This document shows, in pieces, positions 60,605 through 64,000 of a DNA stretch of 64,000 nt (position 1 is its first letter; every line of letters starts with the position of its first letter). Below the pieces are notes generated by a model, which had not been told where the DNA came from, did not search any database, and worked only from the letters and a program-made list of their open reading frames with translations. Origin of the DNA: Janthinobacterium tructae (GTDB lineage Bacteria > Pseudomonadota > Gammaproteobacteria > Burkholderiales > Burkholderiaceae_D); NCBI RefSeq assembly GCF_006517255.1, contig NZ_CP041185.1, positions 1,240,001 to 1,304,000 of the forward strand, written 5' to 3'. The translations under genes were made by a program, and so were the position numbers.

Positions 60605-63142
60605 ATGAAAACCTTGCACACTTCCTTCCCCTCCCCGCTGCGCCTGACTGCACTGTCCCTGGCCATCATGGCCGTCTTCAGCGGTCCAAGCCATGCACAA
60701 GCGCAGGATGCAGATGGCTTGCCGGCCGCCACCGTCGTCGTCAGCGGCCAGCGCGCCAGCCTGCGCAACGCCATCGCGGCGCAAGAGAAAGCCGACAACA
60801 TCATCAGCGTCATCAGCAGCGATGATATCGGCGGCTTGCCCGATAAAAACGCAGCCGAAGCACTGGCCCGCTTGCCGGGCGTATCGGTGCAGCGCGACCA
60901 GGGCGAAGGCCGCTACATCACGGTGCGCGGCCTGGGGCCGGACCTGAACGCGGTGACCATCAACGGCGCGCTGGTGCCGTCGCCGGAAGCGGGCCGCCGC
61001 GCCGTGGCGCTCGATATCCTGCCTGCCGGCCTGATCCGCACGCTGGAAGTCTCGAAGACCCTGCTGCCGGAAATGGATGCCAATTCGCTGGGCGCCACCA
61101 TCGAAGTCAAATCGCTGTCCGCCTTCGACTTGCCCGGCAAGCTGCTGTCGGCCAACGTGGGCGCCAGCCATGATGAAAAGACGGGCAAGACCAGCCCCAG
61201 CGGCGGCGCCCTGTGGGCCCAGCGCTTCCTCGATGGCAAGCTGGGCGTGGCCGCCGGCCTGAGCGCGGAAAAGCGCTCGTTCGGCTCCGATGACGTGGAA
61301 ACGGGCGGCGCCTGGAGCAAGGGTAAATTATCTAGCCTGGAGTTGCGCGACTACCTGCCCGTGCGCAAGCGCGGCGCGCTGGCCGTCAACCTCGATTACC
61401 GCCCGGAAGCGGGCAACAGCTGGTTTTTGCGCTCGTTCGTCAGCGAATTTTCCGACGATGAAGTACGCGACCGCCTGACCATCAGCAATATCGCGGGCGG
61501 CAGCCTGGCCGAAAGCCAGACGGCTGGCGCGCGCGCCGAGCGCCGCATCCGCCAGCGCAAGTACACGCAGCAAGTACGCTCGCTGGTGCTGGGCACGCAG
61601 CAGAAATCGGGCGACTGGACGCTGGACGTGAAAGGCGGCATGAGCCGCGCCACGGAAGACACGCCAGAGTCCTTGAACGACGGCCGTTTCCGTGGCACCA
61701 GCAATTTTGCCGGCATCAGTTTCACGGATACGCAGGAGCCGAAATTGAGCGGCCCCGCCTCGCTGTACGATCCGGCCAGCTACGCGCTGAACGCCATCAC
61801 CCTGCAAAAGCGCTACTCGAAGGACAATGAACACCACGCGCGCATCGACCTGGCGCGCAAGTTCGACATCGCCACCCTGAAATTCGGCGCCAAAATCAGC
61901 CGCCGCGAAAAAACCAATGACACGGATCAATGGGCGTATAACAGCAACAAGGCCAGCAGCGGCAATTACTGGGGCGCCGGCTCGACCTCGATGAGCAACT
62001 TCGTGCAGGGCCACACGCTCGACTATGACCTGGGCAACATCGGCGTGGCTCTGGACCCCACGCTGATACGCGCCCGTGTGGCGGGACTGGACCGCGACAA
62101 GGCGCGCCTGGCCACCGAGTCCATCATCAACGACTACCGCATGCATGAAGACATCAACGCCATGTATGTGCAAAACAGCTACGACTTCGACGCCTGGCAC
62201 ATCCTCGGCGGCGTGCGTCTTGAGCGCACCAGCTTTGAAGCGGCCGGCTCGCAAGTGGACAGCACCGGTTTGGCCACGGCCTTGACGCGCGAACGCTCGT
62301 ACACCAACTGGCTGCCGAACCTGCAAGCCCGTTATGACGTCGATCAACATACCAGCGTGCGGGCCGCCTGGACGCAAGCCGTCGTGCGCGCCAACTTCAG
62401 CCAGCTGGCGCCGGGCATCAGCCTGGCCAGCAACACGGAAGCCGTGATCGGCAACCCGGACTTGAAACCGCTGAAAGCAAACAATTTGGACCTCGGTATC
62501 GAGCGCGTGCTGGGCAATGACGGCGTGATGTCCGCCTACGGTTTCTACAAGGACATCAAGAATTTTACCTACACGACGAACCTGGCCGGCACGGGTCAGT
62601 GGGCCAATTACACCTCGGCGACCTCGTATGCGAACGGCGACGCGGCCCAGGTCAAAGGCATCGAACTGGCCTACATGCAGCCGCTGCGCATGCTGCCGGC
62701 GCCGTTCAACAAGTTCCTCGTCGGCGTGAACGGCACCCTGAGCACCTCGAGCGCGCAAATCGGCCGCTACGACAAGGCCAGCAAGCAGCAGATGAACCGC
62801 GACATCCGCCTGCCGGGCCAGTCGAACCAGGTCATGAACTTGATGCTGGGCTATGAAACGGGGCCGGTGAGCGCCCGCCTGGCCCTCAACTACAAGTCGC
62901 CGTATCTGCTGGAAATGGGCAACGACATCCTCGACCAAAGTCAGGACCACATCGTCGACAGCCAGAAGCAGCTTGATTTCTCGCTGTCGTACCAGATCAA
63001 CAAGCAGTTCCAGGTAACGTTTGAAGCGGCCAACCTGAACAACGAGAAATACTATGTCTACCAGGGCACGAAGCAATACAACGTGCAGAACGAACAATAC
63101 GGCCGCACTTTCAAAGTGAGCCTGAAAGCCAGCGCCTTCTGA
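60605..63142 (+). CDS. TonB-dependent receptor paired with phytase
   Basis: This 845-residue outer-membrane receptor has a signal peptide (about 1-33, AQA-QD), a plug (VVVSGQRASLRNAIAAQEKA, then LPDKNAAEALARLPGVSVQR and GLGPDLNAVTINGALVPSP) and a barrel ending in Phe (FKVSLKASAF). It is of the FyuA/oligosaccharide-type receptor group common in Caulobacter and Xanthomonas. The next gene encodes a phytase, so uptake of inositol phosphates or a phytate-metal complex is plausible. The upstream Pho box suggests phosphate-starvation control. The ribosome site is weak. Confidence 0.85.
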   Translation: MKTLHTSFPSPLRLTALSLAIMAVFSGPSHAQAQDADGLPAATVVVSGQRASLRNAIAAQEKADNIISVISSDDIGGLPDKNAAEALARLPGVSVQRDQGEGRYITVRGLGPDLNAVTINGALVPSPEAGRRAVALDILPAGLIRTLEVSKTLLPEMDANSLGATIEVKSLSAFDLPGKLLSANVGASHDEKTGKTSPSGGALWAQRFLDGKLGVAAGLSAEKRSFGSDDVETGGAWSKGKLSSLELRDYLPVRKRGALAVNLDYRPEAGNSWFLRSFVSEFSDDEVRDRLTISNIAGGSLAESQTAGARAERRIRQRKYTQQVRSLVLGTQQKSGDWTLDVKGGMSRATEDTPESLNDGRFRGTSNFAGISFTDTQEPKLSGPASLYDPASYALNAITLQKRYSKDNEHHARIDLARKFDIATLKFGAKISRREKTNDTDQWAYNSNKASSGNYWGAGSTSMSNFVQGHTLDYDLGNIGVALDPTLIRARVAGLDRDKARLATESIINDYRMHEDINAMYVQNSYDFDAWHILGGVRLERTSFEAAGSQVDSTGLATALTRERSYTNWLPNLQARYDVDQHTSVRAAWTQAVVRANFSQLAPGISLASNTEAVIGNPDLKPLKANNLDLGIERVLGNDGVMSAYGFYKDIKNFTYTTNLAGTGQWANYTSATSYANGDAAQVKGIELAYMQPLRMLPAPFNKFLVGVNGTLSTSSAQIGRYDKASKQQMNRDIRLPGQSNQVMNLMLGYETGPVSARLALNYKSPYLLEMGNDILDQSQDHIVDSQKQLDFSLSYQINKQFQVTFEAANLNNEKYYVYQGTKQYNVQNEQYGRTFKVSLKASAF

Positions 63143-63159
63143 TGATGATTGTAAATACC

Positions 63160-64000
63160 ATGAAAAAAACCGTACTCTGCAGCGCTTTGCTGGCCGCCTT
63201 TTGCCTCTCGGCTACAGCGCAAGCCGCGCCTGTCCAAGCTGTTCCTTCCTTCACGCAGGAAGCGGAAGAACTGGCCCGCCTGCCCGGCGGCGGCTGGCTG
63301 ACCCTGGATAAACACGGCTTGCGTTTGGTCAATGCGGCCGGCCAGGAACAGGACCGCATCGCCGTGCGCGCCAAGCAGCTCGACACGCGCATCGATGGCA
63401 ATCGCGTGCTGGCCGTGTTCCTGGAAGCGGACACGCAGCGCCCTCTGCCCGTGACGGTCGATGTGCAGGCCGGCAAGCTGGTCAAGCTGGCGCCGTTCCC
63501 CGTGCCCACGTTTTCCGTGGAAGCATCGTGTTTGTACCGCGACGCGCAGCAGCTAGCTCATCTGTTCCTGATCGGCAAGGATGGGCAAGCGGAACAGTGG
63601 GTGATGCAGGGAGAACAGCGCAGCCTGGTGCGCAAACTGGCTTTGCCGCCGCACGCGAAGCATTGCCGGGTCGACGACGGCGCCCGGCGCCTGCTGGTGA
63701 GCGAGGCTAACATGGGTGTGTGGGCGTATGACGCCGATTCGGAGGGCATGGGCAAGCGCGAAGTGGTGGCGCTGCGCAAGCCGTATGGCCAGCTGGACGG
63801 CGGCGCCGGCGCGCTGGCCGTGCTGCCCGGTGGCGTGGCCGTGCTCGACGGCAAGGCGGAAAAGCTGCACCTGTACACCCATCAGGGCGGGCAGTGGACG
63901 GCACTACCGCCGCAAGCGGTGGCCTTGAACGTACGCAAAGGCGACAGCCAGCTGACGCTGGACAAGGAGTCGCTACTGCTGCGCGGCAAGAGCGGTTGGC
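63160..64000 (+). CDS. 3-phytase (beta-propeller phytase), N-terminal part, cut by window end
   Basis: The frame is open from the ATG at 63160 to the end (280 residues). A signal peptide (about 1-24, AQA-AP) is followed by propeller blades, including the phytase signature VSEANMGVWAYDADSEGMGK, where BPP enzymes have an acidic-aromatic active-site segment. Starting only 17 bases after the receptor stop, it is in the same operon. The degenerate early blades suggest the dual-domain type, with an incomplete first domain and the catalytic one beyond the window. The enzyme would release phosphate from phytate outside the cytoplasm. Confidence 0.75.
   Translation, partial: MKKTVLCSALLAAFCLSATAQAAPVQAVPSFTQEAEELARLPGGGWLTLDKHGLRLVNAAGQEQDRIAVRAKQLDTRIDGNRVLAVFLEADTQRPLPVTVDVQAGKLVKLAPFPVPTFSVEASCLYRDAQQLAHLFLIGKDGQAEQWVMQGEQRSLVRKLALPPHAKHCRVDDGARRLLVSEANMGVWAYDADSEGMGKREVVALRKPYGQLDGGAGALAVLPGGVAVLDGKAEKLHLYTHQGGQWTALPPQAVALNVRKGDSQLTLDKESLLLRGKSGW

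Overview
The window is high-GC betaproteobacterial chromosome, most likely Oxalobacteraceae and close to Janthinobacterium. This is inferred from codon usage, gene content (VpsR-type enhancer-binding protein, phcBSRQ-like operon, MntP, UppP, YbiT) and small palindromic intergenic repeats; no rRNA marker is present. I saw no tRNA, rRNA, CRISPR or phage genes. The only complete insertion sequence is an IS4-type element at 34647-36128, next to a 160 bp MITE-like element.

Layout. 1-5.7 kb: two tandem periplasmic parvulin isomerases, an AlkD-type DNA glycosylase, a TetR repressor divergent from a DAPG-hydrolase-family gene, a SnoaL-GNAT fusion and a YpfJ-type zinc metallopeptidase. 5.8-10.4 kb: a coupled nadA-nadC-solute-binding-protein operon, a REP-like palindrome pair and ABC-F ATPase YbiT. 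11.2-17.7 kb: the most striking region, a Fap-like (functional amyloid) secretion operon on the minus strand. It encodes a very glycine-rich exported protein, a small exported protein, a C39-like peptidase, a second small exported protein and an outer-membrane barrel with a coiled coil. A near-perfect sigma-54 promoter precedes it, and a VpsR-type sigma-54 activator lies just upstream. 18-30 kb: a DUF3334 (CheX-like) protein, a methyl-accepting chemotaxis protein, an AraC regulator, a soluble histidine kinase, several exported hypothetical proteins, a serine esterase, and a LysR/LysE divergent pair. 30.7-34.5 kb: uppP, mntP, small hypotheticals and an SRAP-domain protein. 34.5-39.2 kb: the mobile elements, a DUF418 membrane protein, an LD-carboxypeptidase and an alpha/beta hydrolase. 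39.3-43.1 kb: heme uptake (TonB receptor with a Fur-box-like palindrome, and an HmuS-like protein with an unexpected signal peptide). 43.1-44.7 kb: queE-queD-tadA. 45-53.3 kb: a NarL-type kinase, a PAS-GGDEF cyclase, a toxin-antitoxin pair, a secreted M16 peptidase, a secreted nuclease and others. 53.3-58.2 kb: a four-gene, translationally coupled operon matching Ralstonia phcBSRQ (3-hydroxy fatty acid methyl ester quorum sensing). 58.4-60.3 kb: a degenerate GGDEF protein coupled to an AraC regulator. 60.5 kb to the end: a Pho-box promoter driving a TonB receptor and a beta-propeller phytase cut by the window edge.

Together the genes describe a free-living, surface-associated bacterium that invests in signalling (quorum sensing, c-di-GMP, chemotaxis), extracellular matrix or fibre production, and scavenging of iron (heme) and phosphate (phytate). 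All family assignments were made by reading the sequence; no database search was run.
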